NCBI GenBank assembly: GCA_017444965.1
Contig: JAFSVO010000104.1
Coordinates: 1 to 36,659, forward strand
Source: Clostridia bacterium
Lineage (GTDB): Bacteria > Bacillota > Clostridia > Oscillospirales > Butyricicoccaceae
Reading direction: 5' to 3'
DNA length: 36,659 bases
The notes below the pieces were generated by a model. The model saw only the letters and a list, made by a program, of their open reading frames with translations, did no database searches and had not been told where the DNA came from. The position numbers were made by a program, and so were the translations under genes. Below are positions 28,168 to 35,000 of this stretch, in pieces (within the stretch, counting starts at the first letter, position 1; every line of letters begins with the position of its first letter).

Positions 28168-28196
28168 ATTATATCAAATAAAAATTTAAAAATCAA
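28168..28196 (-). promoter_or_regulatory. Predicted vegetative promoter of the right-cassette solute-binding gene
   Basis: TTGATT is followed after 17 bases by TATAAT on the minus strand, about 50 bases before the start codon. A weak A/T-rich inverted repeat lies further upstream (about 28230-28255) between this promoter and the stop of the isomerase gene; I do not call it a terminator. Confidence 0.7.
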
Positions 28197-28319
28197 GTAA
28201 CTTTTATTCAAAATAACCAAACGGGCAGGAGCCGAAAAAACCTTTTTCAGCCGCAAACTTCCCGTTAAGCTTGTTTATACGCGGTTTCGCGCTTAAAATA
28301 TTACGAAAATATTAAGCAA

Positions 28320-29024
28320 TTATTTTTTATTTCTGTCGTCGAAGGCGCGTCTCGCGGCGCTTATCATCTCGTCGACCATCTTCGCCCTGTCGGGGGCTTT
28401 GGCGACGCCGGACGACGAGCCGGTGGCCTCGGCGCCCGCGTAGATCATGTCGTAAACATCCTGCCCGTTCTTTATGCCGGCGCCCTGAAGCACCTGTATC
28501 TCGGGGTCAACGCTCTTGACCGCCTCGATAGACGCTTTGATATAGCCGAGGTCGCTCGTCTGGCCCGTGCCGATAAGCTCGGTCGGCTCGGCGACTATGA
28601 CGTTGGGCGAAAGCAGGGCGACCGATTTGGCTTCGGCAATAGAGTCGGAGCAGACTATCGTCATAAGCCCGACCTCGTCGGCGCGCCTGATCGTTTCGCG
28701 AAGGGTCGAATAGGTTATCGGCCTTTCGGCGTGGTTGAGCATTACGCCCACGGCGCCCGCCGCCTTGACCGATTCGGGAAGAATGTCGGCAAGCCCGCGC
28801 CCGACGGGTATCGGGTCCATATGCGGGGCGAAAACGAAAATGCGCTTGGTGTTTTCGGCGACCCTTCTTATATCGGCGAAGGGGGTGGTGAAAATGATGT
28901 CGATATCGTATTTTTCCGCCGCGGCGTCGGCGGCCTTGGCAAGCTCTAACACGTCGTCGCCGAAAAGATAGGATTTGGGGCCTATTTCAAAAAAGGGCTC
29001 TCTTAATTTTTTACCTTTGAACAT
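28320..29024 (-). CDS. Triosephosphate-isomerase-like protein (archaeal/short type)
   Basis: The protein has 234 aa, close to the short archaeal-type TIM length rather than the ~250 aa of typical bacterial TpiA. Family features are LNHAERP (catalytic His 98), AEPTELIGTG (catalytic Glu 146), and the phosphate-binding glycines GAGI and GSSSGVAKA. Lys 17 in EIGPKSY sits where the catalytic Lys is expected, although the usual N-x-K context is not present. TIM interconverts glyceraldehyde-3-phosphate and dihydroxyacetone phosphate in the cytoplasm. Short TIM paralogues can act on other sugar phosphates, such as erythrulose phosphates, in catabolic operons. The divergent SIS isomerase gene suggests such a side pathway rather than core glycolysis. 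It has its own promoter at 29075-29103 and a GGAGG site before the ATG. Confidence 0.85.
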   Translation of the reverse strand: MFKGKKLREPFFEIGPKSYLFGDDVLELAKAADAAAEKYDIDIIFTTPFADIRRVAENTKRIFVFAPHMDPIPVGRGLADILPESVKAAGAVGVMLNHAERPITYSTLRETIRRADEVGLMTIVCSDSIAEAKSVALLSPNVIVAEPTELIGTGQTSDLGYIKASIEAVKSVDPEIQVLQGAGIKNGQDVYDMIYAGAEATGSSSGVAKAPDRAKMVDEMISAARRAFDDRNKK

Positions 29025-29074
29025 AGCAGTTCCTCCGTAATTTACACGTTTTATTAAATGATTTTTATATTTTG

Positions 29075-29103
29075 ATTATAGTATTTATATGAGAATAAGT
29101 CAA
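29075..29103 (-). promoter_or_regulatory. Predicted promoter of the TIM-like gene
   Basis: TTGACT is followed after 17 bases by TATAAT on the minus strand, about 50 bases before the start at 29024. This is the closest match to consensus in the window. Confidence 0.8.
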
Positions 29104-29112
29104 TAAACAATC

Positions 29113-29141
29113 TTGATTTTACGCGCGGGCGGGGTTATTAT
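29113..29141 (+). promoter_or_regulatory. Predicted promoter of the SIS-domain gene
   Basis: TTGATT is followed after 17 bases by TATTAT on the plus strand. Its -35 box is nine bases from the -35 box of the divergent TIM promoter, so one regulator bound between them could control both. Confidence 0.7.
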
Positions 29142-29153
29142 ATATTTGACTTG

Positions 29154-29160
29154 AAAGGAG
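29154..29160 (+). promoter_or_regulatory. Ribosome binding site that fixes the SIS gene start
   Basis: AAAGGAG lies eight bases before the ATG at 29169. An upstream in-frame TTG at 29151 would overlap the predicted transcription start and has no such site. Confidence 0.8.
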
Positions 29161-29168
29161 TGTTTAAA

Positions 29169-29768
29169 ATGAAAAAGAAGTCCGCGCAATACGCCGAAAA
29201 CGCGTTTACCATAGAAGCCGAGGCGCTGAGCACGGCCTGGAAAAACATGGACAAAAAAGCGTTCGCCAAGGCGGTCGACGTGCTTAAAGGCGCCGAAAGG
29301 ATAGCCGCCTCGGGCTGCGGCCACACGGGTATCGCCTGCCGCCATTTCGCGCACCTTATGTGCTGCATAGAGCGCCCGGCGCGCTTTATCTCGCCCGCCG
29401 AGGCGGTGCACGGCGCGACCGGCTTTATACAGAAGGGCGACGCCGTGATACTCGCGTCCCGCGGGGGCAAGACCGCCGAGCTTATGCCCATTATGGATAT
29501 ATGCCGCAGAAAGGGCGCCGTAATAATCTCGATAACCGAGAACACCGAGTCGCCTCTCGCGAAGGGCTCGGACATAGTCCTGCCCATGAAGATAAACAGC
29601 GAGACCGACAAATACAACAGCCAGGGCACGACCAGTTTTATCGTGACGAACGCCATTTTCGACGCGCTTCAGGCGGCGCTTATCGAAGAGACGGGCTATA
29701 AAAACGAGCAGTTCGCCGTCATTCACCCGGGCGGCGCGGTCGGAGAAAGACTTAACAAGAAGAAATAA
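29169..29768 (+). CDS. SIS-domain sugar-phosphate isomerase, KpsF/GutQ-like without CBS domains
   Basis: The protein has 199 aa from the ATG at 29169. It is a single SIS domain: ASGCGHTGIA (47-56) and ASRGGKTAEL (96-105) are the two phosphosugar-binding loops, ITENTESPLA (122-131) follows, and HPGGAVGERL near the C-terminus matches the HPGGxLGxxL motif of arabinose-5-phosphate isomerases. KpsF, KdsD and GutQ carry two CBS domains after this point (about 320 aa), which are missing here, as in many catabolic SIS proteins. It probably interconverts a ketose and an aldose phosphate in the cytoplasm; the sugar is unknown. It is the only plus-strand gene, divergent from the TIM-like gene, and is followed by a strong terminator. 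Confidence 0.88.
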   Translation: MKKKSAQYAENAFTIEAEALSTAWKNMDKKAFAKAVDVLKGAERIAASGCGHTGIACRHFAHLMCCIERPARFISPAEAVHGATGFIQKGDAVILASRGGKTAELMPIMDICRRKGAVIISITENTESPLAKGSDIVLPMKINSETDKYNSQGTTSFIVTNAIFDALQAALIEETGYKNEQFAVIHPGGAVGERLNKKK

Positions 29769-29789
29769 ACGTAAAAAAGGGCTTTTCTA

Positions 29790-29824
29790 AAAACAAGACA
29801 GGGGTCTGACCCCTGTCTTGTTTT
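29790..29824 (+). terminator. Rho-independent terminator of the SIS gene
   Basis: AAAACAAGACAGGGG pairs fully with CCCCTGTCTTGTTTT around a TCTGA loop, ending in TTTT, 22 bases past the stop. The A-rich left and T-rich right arms would also allow function in the other orientation. Confidence 0.9.
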
Positions 29825-29825
29825 A

Positions 29826-30157
29826 ATGAATAATGAAGACTTAAAACTTAAGAATGAATAATTGAGGTATGCGGCAAAGCCGCATTTATCATTAGACGCC
29901 CCTGCGGGGCGTACCATAAGGCGGCGCCTTGTATATCATGTTTCGCCTGCGGCGAAACATATCATACCGGTCTCGGTATATCATATCGGCGCAAGCCGTA
30001 TATCATTAACTGTTTATAGTTTTTCACTCCGTAAGGCTGTCTTCATTCCCCGCGCCTTCGGCGCGATGGCGGAACGCTTAACTTCACTTTGCGGCAGCGC
30101 CGCGAAACTTCACGGTGAGCGAAAGCGAGCCGCTTCACTTGCCGCGGAGCGGCATAC
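29826..30157. repeat. Composite hairpin-repeat region (gene-free)
   Basis: It starts with AATGAATAATGAAGACTTAA, the same terminal sequence as the array at 12440-12885. An inverted copy of the double-hairpin core (29865-29915) follows, then a run of at least seven more hairpins with unrelated stems, including 29918-29930, 29938-29960, 29964-29979, 30051-30065, 30091-30103 and 30141-30153. It ends at the stop codon of the DUF4405-type gene. I see no gene; about 30004-30050 has no clear structure. Confidence 0.7.
29865..29915 (-). repeat. Double-hairpin repeat core, copy 5 (inverted)
   Basis: On the minus strand it has stem ACGCCCC/GGGGCGT, spacer CTAATGATAA and stem ATGCGGC/GCCGCAT ending in ATACCTC. 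The second stem equals that of copies 1, 3 and 4, while the first stem is different but still fully paired. Confidence 0.7.
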
Positions 30158-30832
30158 TTAACTTAAACGATCTCTTTTCCTCATCAAGAAAAGACGTCTG
30201 AAAAGCGCTTTCAACCCGTACCCGATCCACGCGAAGAGGACGATCATTGAAAGGTATTCGCCAAGGGTCAGGATAAGCGGCTTGTCGAAATCGAAAAAGA
30301 CGAACTGCGTTTTCAGGAACATATACTCGTACAGGCGGTTTGTGATGAACGCAAAGACGCCGAATGCGGCTGTAAGCGTCAGTACGACGGCAAGCGGTAT
30401 GAACGCCGACTTTTTCTTTTTCAGCCGGTAAAGCCATATATCCGCGTGCAGTCCGAGGTGCAGGCTCATAAGCGCAAAGCCCCAATATGACGAAAGAAGA
30501 TGCACGGTACGCGCCGCAGCGGAAAGCCCGTCGGTCGGCAGAAATGTATAAAGATGCTTCGACATAACGATACCGCTTGCGGGCAAAAGTATCATCACCG
30601 CGAAAAGCAGGAAATTTACGGCGGTATTGAGTATCCGCACCGGAGTCTGCCTACCCTTGAACGTCGCCGCCGTCGATCTGCGGTTCAGAATGTGATGCGC
30701 GATAAACAGAACGAGCATCACGCTCCCGACGATCTCGTGCAGCGTTTCGCCGGCGAGCGAGTACGCCATAAGAGGCGGAAGCGCGGCGGTCATTGCTATA
30801 TCAAGCGCGGTTTTAAGAGTTTTCTTTTTCAT
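30158..30832 (-). CDS. DUF4405-type membrane protein, probable b-type heme carrier
   Basis: The protein has 224 aa with about six hydrophobic segments (roughly 10-27, 32-50, 68-90, 112-130, 143-163 and 186-210). The opening LDIAMTAALPPLMAYSLAG followed by LHEIVG and AHHILN is typical of DUF4405/cytochrome-b561-like proteins. Histidines 32, 46, 47, 111, 125 and 129 fall at or near helix ends and could ligate hemes. Such proteins pass electrons through the membrane; that activity is inferred here. It starts one base after the stop of the iron-sulfur flavoprotein gene, so the two are translationally coupled and may be redox partners. It is the last gene of the operon, and its stop abuts the hairpin-repeat region. 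Confidence 0.8.
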   Translation of the reverse strand: MKKKTLKTALDIAMTAALPPLMAYSLAGETLHEIVGSVMLVLFIAHHILNRRSTAATFKGRQTPVRILNTAVNFLLFAVMILLPASGIVMSKHLYTFLPTDGLSAAARTVHLLSSYWGFALMSLHLGLHADIWLYRLKKKKSAFIPLAVVLTLTAAFGVFAFITNRLYEYMFLKTQFVFFDFDKPLILTLGEYLSMIVLFAWIGYGLKALFRRLFLMRKRDRLS

Positions 30833-30833
30833 A

Positions 30834-31376
30834 TCAGCGAACCGAAAGCCCCATCCGGTACGCCTCCTTGTACGCGGACGTGTCTTTTATTTCGCCTTTT
30901 TCGTAAACGCCGACGCCGTAGATCACTCCCATTTCCTTCGCGCCTTCCACGCAGTCGGCGTAGCCGCGGAAGCACTCTATCGTGCGCTCCTGCGACGCCT
31001 TTTCATCATCGGCGCAGGTCGCGATATAATAAAACTCTTTGTCTTTGACCTCAGTCCAGCGTGCGACCGTGCGGTCTATAAGGGTCTTGAGCTGCGCGTC
31101 TATGGAGTAGAAGTATACCGGGCTTGAAAGCACCAGAACGTCGGCGTCTATCATCTTCTGTAATATTTCCGCCATATCGTCCTTTTTGGCGCATTCGCCG
31201 CCCGACTTTTGGCAAAAGTAGCACGCGGCGCAGTAGCCTATCTTCTTTTCGGCTACGCGTATTTTTTCAACTTCGTTTCCGGCATCCTTCGCCCCGCGCA
31301 TAAACTCGTCGCAGAGCATATCGGAATTGCCGTCTTTGCGCGGGCTTCCGGATAAAATAAGCACCTTTTTGCTCAT
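30834..31376 (-). CDS. Iron-sulfur flavoprotein (NADPH-dependent FMN reductase family)
   Basis: The protein has 180 aa with a flavodoxin-like fold. LSGSPRKDGNSD (8-19) is the FMN phosphate loop of this family and SSPVYFYS (84-91) the isoalloxazine-side loop. Cysteines 49, 52, 55 and 62 form C-x2-C-x2-C-x6-C, the compact motif that in archaeal and clostridial iron-sulfur flavoproteins holds a 4Fe-4S cluster. These proteins transfer electrons from ferredoxin or NAD(P)H to acceptors such as quinones, oxygen or peroxide; which one applies here is not known. It lies 18 bp behind the HD-GYP gene and one base ahead of the DUF4405-type membrane protein, its most likely partner. Confidence 0.88.
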   Translation of the reverse strand: MSKKVLILSGSPRKDGNSDMLCDEFMRGAKDAGNEVEKIRVAEKKIGYCAACYFCQKSGGECAKKDDMAEILQKMIDADVLVLSSPVYFYSIDAQLKTLIDRTVARWTEVKDKEFYYIATCADDEKASQERTIECFRGYADCVEGAKEMGVIYGVGVYEKGEIKDTSAYKEAYRMGLSVR

Positions 31377-31394
31377 AATATCTTCCTTTCTTTT

Positions 31395-32660
31395 TTAAAC
31401 GGCGGCGCCGCCTATGGAATTATAATATCTTTCACCTTCGCTTCTTGCCGCCGCCTCACGGAGGCGGTCTATTTCTTCATAACGCTCGCCCAAAAGCGCG
31501 ACGATATCTCCGTCTATGCCGCCCGAGCGGACGTTTTCGGAAAGCACGGCAAACGCTTCCTTACGGTTCATGCCTTTGCGGTAAGGGCGAACCTCGGTAA
31601 TAGCCGAAAAGATATCGGCGACCGCCATTATCCGCGCGCCCGTGTCAAGTTCGGAGGCGCCCAATCGGAAGGGATAGCCCTTGCCGTTTAATTTTTCGTG
31701 GTGAAGCCCCGCCCACCACGAGATCTTTTCAAACCCCTCTACGTTCATCATAATAAGCCGCGTGTAGTAGGGGTGCTCTTTTACTACGTTGAACTCTTCC
31801 TCGGTAAGTCTGCCCGGCTTTTCGAGAATAGCGCGCGGGACTTTAAGCTTGCCGATATCGTGCATATGCCCAGCTACGGTCATCATCTTGCATTCGTCGG
31901 GAGAAAGCCCCGCGAACCGCGCAAGCGCGCCCGCCGCCGCCGCGACCCCCGCCGAGTGCATTGCGGTAAAGGATGAGCGGAAGTCGATAACGCGCGACAT
32001 AATGACCGTCATTTCAACGGCGCGGTCGAGCGACACGGGGGATATCTCGCCCACGAAAAAGTTGAGGAATTGCGGGTTATAGCGAAGGTCCATCCACACG
32101 TATTCGTTTTCGCTCGCGCGTAAAAAGGCGTCGGCGACTTCCTCTGAAAACTCCGTTCCGCGCGCTCTCAAAACCGCCTCGCGTATGTCCTTTACCTGAT
32201 TTAACACGGGCGCGTCGCCCCGCACCATAGCCGAAACGGCGTCGGCGAGGTGCACGGTGTTCGCTATGCGCGCGCTTTGAAGACACTCTTCCTTTATCTT
32301 TTCGTCCAGCGTAAGGTAATAGCTCCAGCTTTTCTGGCAGTAGCGCACTATATTCGCCACGGCTTTCGCGTCGGGGAAACCCTCTACAAGGCGGGCGCTT
32401 ATCTCGGAAACGTCGAAGTCTTCGCTTTCAAGCTCTTCTATGCTTTTCGGCTCGTCGGAGGTTATGAAACCTATGTCGTGAACGAGCGCCGCCATACGGG
32501 TAAGCGCAAGCTCGCGCTCGGAAAAGCCCGCCTCGCGCCCTATCATATACGCCATATACGCCGTCTGCTGATGGTGATTTTCAATATTCGGGTCTATTAA
32601 GTTAAGCGCCTCGGCAAGAGAGGCGTTTAAATCGCGCATGTTGGTAAAGCGTTCGTTCAT
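31395..32660 (-). CDS. HD-GYP domain protein with a second N-terminal HD domain
   Basis: The protein has 421 aa, is soluble and has no sensor or receiver domain. The N-terminal HD-like domain has HH at 29-30 and VHDIGF at 60-65. The C-terminal domain is HD-GYP: H235, MHDIGKLKVP (266-275), KEHPYY (294-299) and HHEKLNGKGYP (320-330), so metal-binding residues and the GYP signature are present. HD-GYP proteins hydrolyse cyclic-di-GMP or related dinucleotides; the N-terminal domain may be a second metal site or a regulatory domain. It is unusual inside an operon of redox enzymes: 9 bp behind the lipoprotein-flavodoxin gene and 18 bp before the iron-sulfur flavoprotein gene. Activity is likely from motifs; the substrate is not proven. 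Confidence 0.9.
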   Translation of the reverse strand: MNERFTNMRDLNASLAEALNLIDPNIENHHQQTAYMAYMIGREAGFSERELALTRMAALVHDIGFITSDEPKSIEELESEDFDVSEISARLVEGFPDAKAVANIVRYCQKSWSYYLTLDEKIKEECLQSARIANTVHLADAVSAMVRGDAPVLNQVKDIREAVLRARGTEFSEEVADAFLRASENEYVWMDLRYNPQFLNFFVGEISPVSLDRAVEMTVIMSRVIDFRSSFTAMHSAGVAAAAGALARFAGLSPDECKMMTVAGHMHDIGKLKVPRAILEKPGRLTEEEFNVVKEHPYYTRLIMMNVEGFEKISWWAGLHHEKLNGKGYPFRLGASELDTGARIMAVADIFSAITEVRPYRKGMNRKEAFAVLSENVRSGGIDGDIVALLGERYEEIDRLREAAARSEGERYYNSIGGAAV

Positions 32661-32669
32661 AGCTGTTTT

Positions 32670-33656
32670 TCAGTACTCAAGCTTTGAAAGCCAGCTTTTT
32701 ATGCTGTCGGCGCTTTTCGAAACGCTCTCGCCGCTTAAAGCCAGACCGTCAAGTACCGTCGCGCCCGGCTCAAAGCCCTTTATCGTCTTGTAGGTGCCGC
32801 CGTCGCGCGAGCCGGCGTGGGTGTTGAAGGGTATTATGGTCTTTCCCGTAAAGTCGTAGGCGTCAAAGAAAGTGTAAAGCTCCATAGGCAGCGTGTACCA
32901 CCAGACAGGGTAGCCTATGAATATGACGTCGTAATCCACGGGATTTACTTCAAGCGTTATCTCGGGGCGCTTATCGCCGTCGGTGTTCTTTTTCGCCTCA
33001 TCCGCCGTTTCACGGTAGCCGAGAGGATATTTTTTAACGGCGGTTATTTTTGAGAGTTCTCCTCCGACCGTTTCGCTTATTACCTTTGCAAAGTACTCGG
33101 TAGAAGCCGCGCCGTCAAACTGCGGGGTGGCGGAGGACACGGCGTCGGTATCGACCGCCGTCTGCGCGCTGAAATATAAAACGAGTATTTTTTTGTCTGA
33201 TGCGGTATCCGCCGCGGGCGCGTCGTTCGCCGGCGCCGCGTCATTCGCGGGATTTTCATTCTTCGCGGGAGCTTCTTCCTTAGCGGGGGCTTCTTCCTTT
33301 GCGGGAGCTTCTTCTTTAGCAGGCGTTTCTTCTTTCACCGGAGCTTCTTCTTTCAAAGGAGCTTCTTCTTTTGCCGGCGTCTCGGGCGCCGGGGTGTTTT
33401 CCGAAGGTTTAGCTTCGTCCGCGGCATTATCGGGCGCGGGGGCGTCTGCGGGCGTCTTCTCGGGCGCAGGCGTATCATCCGCCTTGTCGGGCGTCGGCGT
33501 TTCATCCGCCGCGGGTATTTCCGCCGCGGCGTCGGCGGGAGCGGCGTCCGCGGCGCCCGTGTTATTTTCGGTGGGCGTCTCCGGCGCCTTATCGCCGCAC
33601 GCGTAAAGTGCGAAAAGCATAATGACTGCGAGAATTAAAGATATTGTTTTTTTCAT
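32670..33656 (-). CDS. Lipoprotein with an extracytoplasmic flavodoxin domain
   Basis: The protein has 328 aa. The signal ends in the lipobox ALYAC (Cys 20). Residues 22-152 are a Pro/Ala/Glu/Lys/Asp-rich stalk that includes about six xKEEAP repeats (95-131). Residues 155-328 are a flavodoxin_4-type domain with LYFSAQTA (phosphate loop, altered by a short insert), IGYPVWWYTLPM and FNTHAGSRDGG. The cytoplasmic flavodoxin encoded at 34517-34987 has the same signatures. Flavodoxins are normally cytoplasmic FMN electron carriers; here the domain is predicted to sit outside the membrane on a long stalk, with a role in electron transfer to external acceptors being an inference. The start is one base after the stop of the aldo/keto reductase gene, so the two are coupled. 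The loop insert means FMN binding needs testing. Confidence 0.88.
   Translation of the reverse strand: MKKTISLILAVIMLFALYACGDKAPETPTENNTGAADAAPADAAAEIPAADETPTPDKADDTPAPEKTPADAPAPDNAADEAKPSENTPAPETPAKEEAPLKEEAPVKEETPAKEEAPAKEEAPAKEEAPAKNENPANDAAPANDAPAADTASDKKILVLYFSAQTAVDTDAVSSATPQFDGAASTEYFAKVISETVGGELSKITAVKKYPLGYRETADEAKKNTDGDKRPEITLEVNPVDYDVIFIGYPVWWYTLPMELYTFFDAYDFTGKTIIPFNTHAGSRDGGTYKTIKGFEPGATVLDGLALSGESVSKSADSIKSWLSKLEY
33264..33374 (-). repeat. In-gene tandem 18-bp repeat encoding xKEEAP
   Basis: About six near-identical hexapeptide units (residues 95-131 of the lipoprotein-flavodoxin) form the middle of its stalk. Units differ mainly in the first residue (Ala, Leu, Val), so copy number could vary by slippage without frameshift. 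Confidence 0.75.
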
Positions 33657-33657
33657 T

Positions 33658-34500
33658 TTATTTCACCTCATAAGTCGGCTGCCACGCGGCGTACGAGGCA
33701 AGCTCTTTTTCGCCGCCGTTGTAATAGCGGACGCCTTTGTCAAGTTTTGCGATTTTTGCCATTTCTTCATCCGTCAGGACAAAATCGAAAATATCGGCAT
33801 TGTCCTTTATATGCGCGACGTTCTTGCTGCCCGGGATAACGGTGAATCCCATCTGCGTATGCCAGCGCAGAATGACCTGCGCGGGACTCTTGCCGTACTT
33901 GTCTGAAAGCGTTTTAAAGACCGGCTCGTTTATCAGCGACTTGTCTCCGTGACCGAGCGGATACCATGACATGAGCTTGATGCCGTACTTATCGAGCGTT
34001 CTGCGCAATTCTTCCTGCGTAAAATACGGGTGCGCTTCGACCTGAATGAACTGCGGCGCTGTTTCCCATTTTGTTTCAAGCTCCGCGATATATTTGCCCT
34101 CGAAGTTGGAAATGCCTATCGATTTCGCCTTGCCCTCGCGGTACGCTTTTTCAAGCTGACGGTATCCCGCGAGCCAGTTTCCTGCAGGCTGATGGATATA
34201 GAGCAGATCGACGTAAGATACGCCGAGACGCTCTAAAGTTTCATCGACCGCCTTTTCGTTTTCGTACTCGGAGGGCCACAGCTTGGTCGAGAGGAATACT
34301 TCCTCACGGGCAACGCCGCTTTCTTTTATCCCTCTGCCGACCGCGCGCTCGTTTACGTACGCCGCCGCCGTGTCGACGAGGCGATAACCCATTTTCAGCG
34401 CCTCTCTGACGCTGTTTTCCGCTTCTGCGGGAGAAAGCATAAACGTTCCGATCCCTACGACCGGGCATTTTAAACCGTTGTTAAGTTCTGCGTATTCCAT
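33658..34500 (-). CDS. Aldo/keto reductase, DkgA-like
   Basis: The protein has 280 aa, normal for AKR family 5-type enzymes. The catalytic tetrad is visible as D43, Y48 (DTAAAY), K73 (STKLW) and H103 (YIHQP). GISNF (129-133) and IPGSKNVAHI (222-231) are the usual NADPH-binding region. These enzymes reduce aldehydes, methylglyoxal or keto sugars with NADPH in the cytoplasm. It lies 16 bp behind the flavodoxin gene. The set alcohol dehydrogenase (YqhD-like) plus DkgA-like reductase parallels the E. coli yqhD-dkgA pair induced by reactive aldehydes, so detoxification of carbonyls is the likely role. Exact substrates cannot be told. Confidence 0.92.
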   Translation of the reverse strand: MEYAELNNGLKCPVVGIGTFMLSPAEAENSVREALKMGYRLVDTAAAYVNERAVGRGIKESGVAREEVFLSTKLWPSEYENEKAVDETLERLGVSYVDLLYIHQPAGNWLAGYRQLEKAYREGKAKSIGISNFEGKYIAELETKWETAPQFIQVEAHPYFTQEELRRTLDKYGIKLMSWYPLGHGDKSLINEPVFKTLSDKYGKSPAQVILRWHTQMGFTVIPGSKNVAHIKDNADIFDFVLTDEEMAKIAKLDKGVRYYNGGEKELASYAAWQPTYEVK

Positions 34501-34516
34501 ATTGACCTCCGTTTTT

Positions 34517-34987
34517 TCAAAACTGTTCTGTCCACTTTTTCAGTTCTTCTGCCGAGGCGGAAGAGGAAAAGCGTTTGCCGTCGGGCACAGTCGCGCCGGG
34601 CGCGAGCGACTGCATATTCTTGGCACTGTCGCCGAGACCCGAGCCGCCCGAGGTGCAGAAAGGAACGACCGTTTTGCCCGTAAAGTCGGCGCTTTCCATA
34701 AAGGTATCTATTATCGACGGCTCACGGTACCACCACACCGGGAAGCCGACGAATATCACGTCATAACCCGAAACGTCCGGCTTTGCCGCCATAGTCGGAC
34801 GGCAGTTTCTGTCTTTCATTTCAAGTGTTGAGCGGCTTTTTGCGTCCGTCCAGTCGAGGTCTGCGCGGGTGTAAGGCGTTTCGGGCGCTATCTCAAAAAG
34901 GTCGGCGCCCGCCGCATTTGCCATATTCTCCGCTAATCTTTTTGTAACGCCGCTTGCGCTGAAATATGCTACCAATACTTTTTTCAT
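34517..34987 (-). CDS. Flavodoxin (flavodoxin_4 type)
   Basis: The protein has 156 aa, typical length, with no signal peptide. VAYFSASGVTKRLAE (6-20) is the FMN phosphate loop; VGFPVWWYREP and PFCTSGGSGLGDS form the flavin-contacting loops. It is an FMN-binding single-electron or quinone-reductase-type protein in the cytoplasm. It lies 13 bp behind the alcohol dehydrogenase gene and 16 bp before the aldo/keto reductase gene. The lipoprotein-flavodoxin in the same operon is its probable paralogue. Its redox partner is unknown. Confidence 0.9.
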   Translation of the reverse strand: MKKVLVAYFSASGVTKRLAENMANAAGADLFEIAPETPYTRADLDWTDAKSRSTLEMKDRNCRPTMAAKPDVSGYDVIFVGFPVWWYREPSIIDTFMESADFTGKTVVPFCTSGGSGLGDSAKNMQSLAPGATVPDGKRFSSSASAEELKKWTEQF

Positions 34988-35000
34988 ACTCTTTTCTCCT

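Noticed and set aside
28200-28319. Terminator after the TIM-like gene
   Set aside because: Only imperfect A/T-rich inverted repeats are present, with no clear GC stem plus T-run on the minus strand.
29151-29168. TTG start for the SIS protein
   Set aside because: It overlaps the predicted transcription start and the AAAGGAG site belongs to the ATG at 29169.
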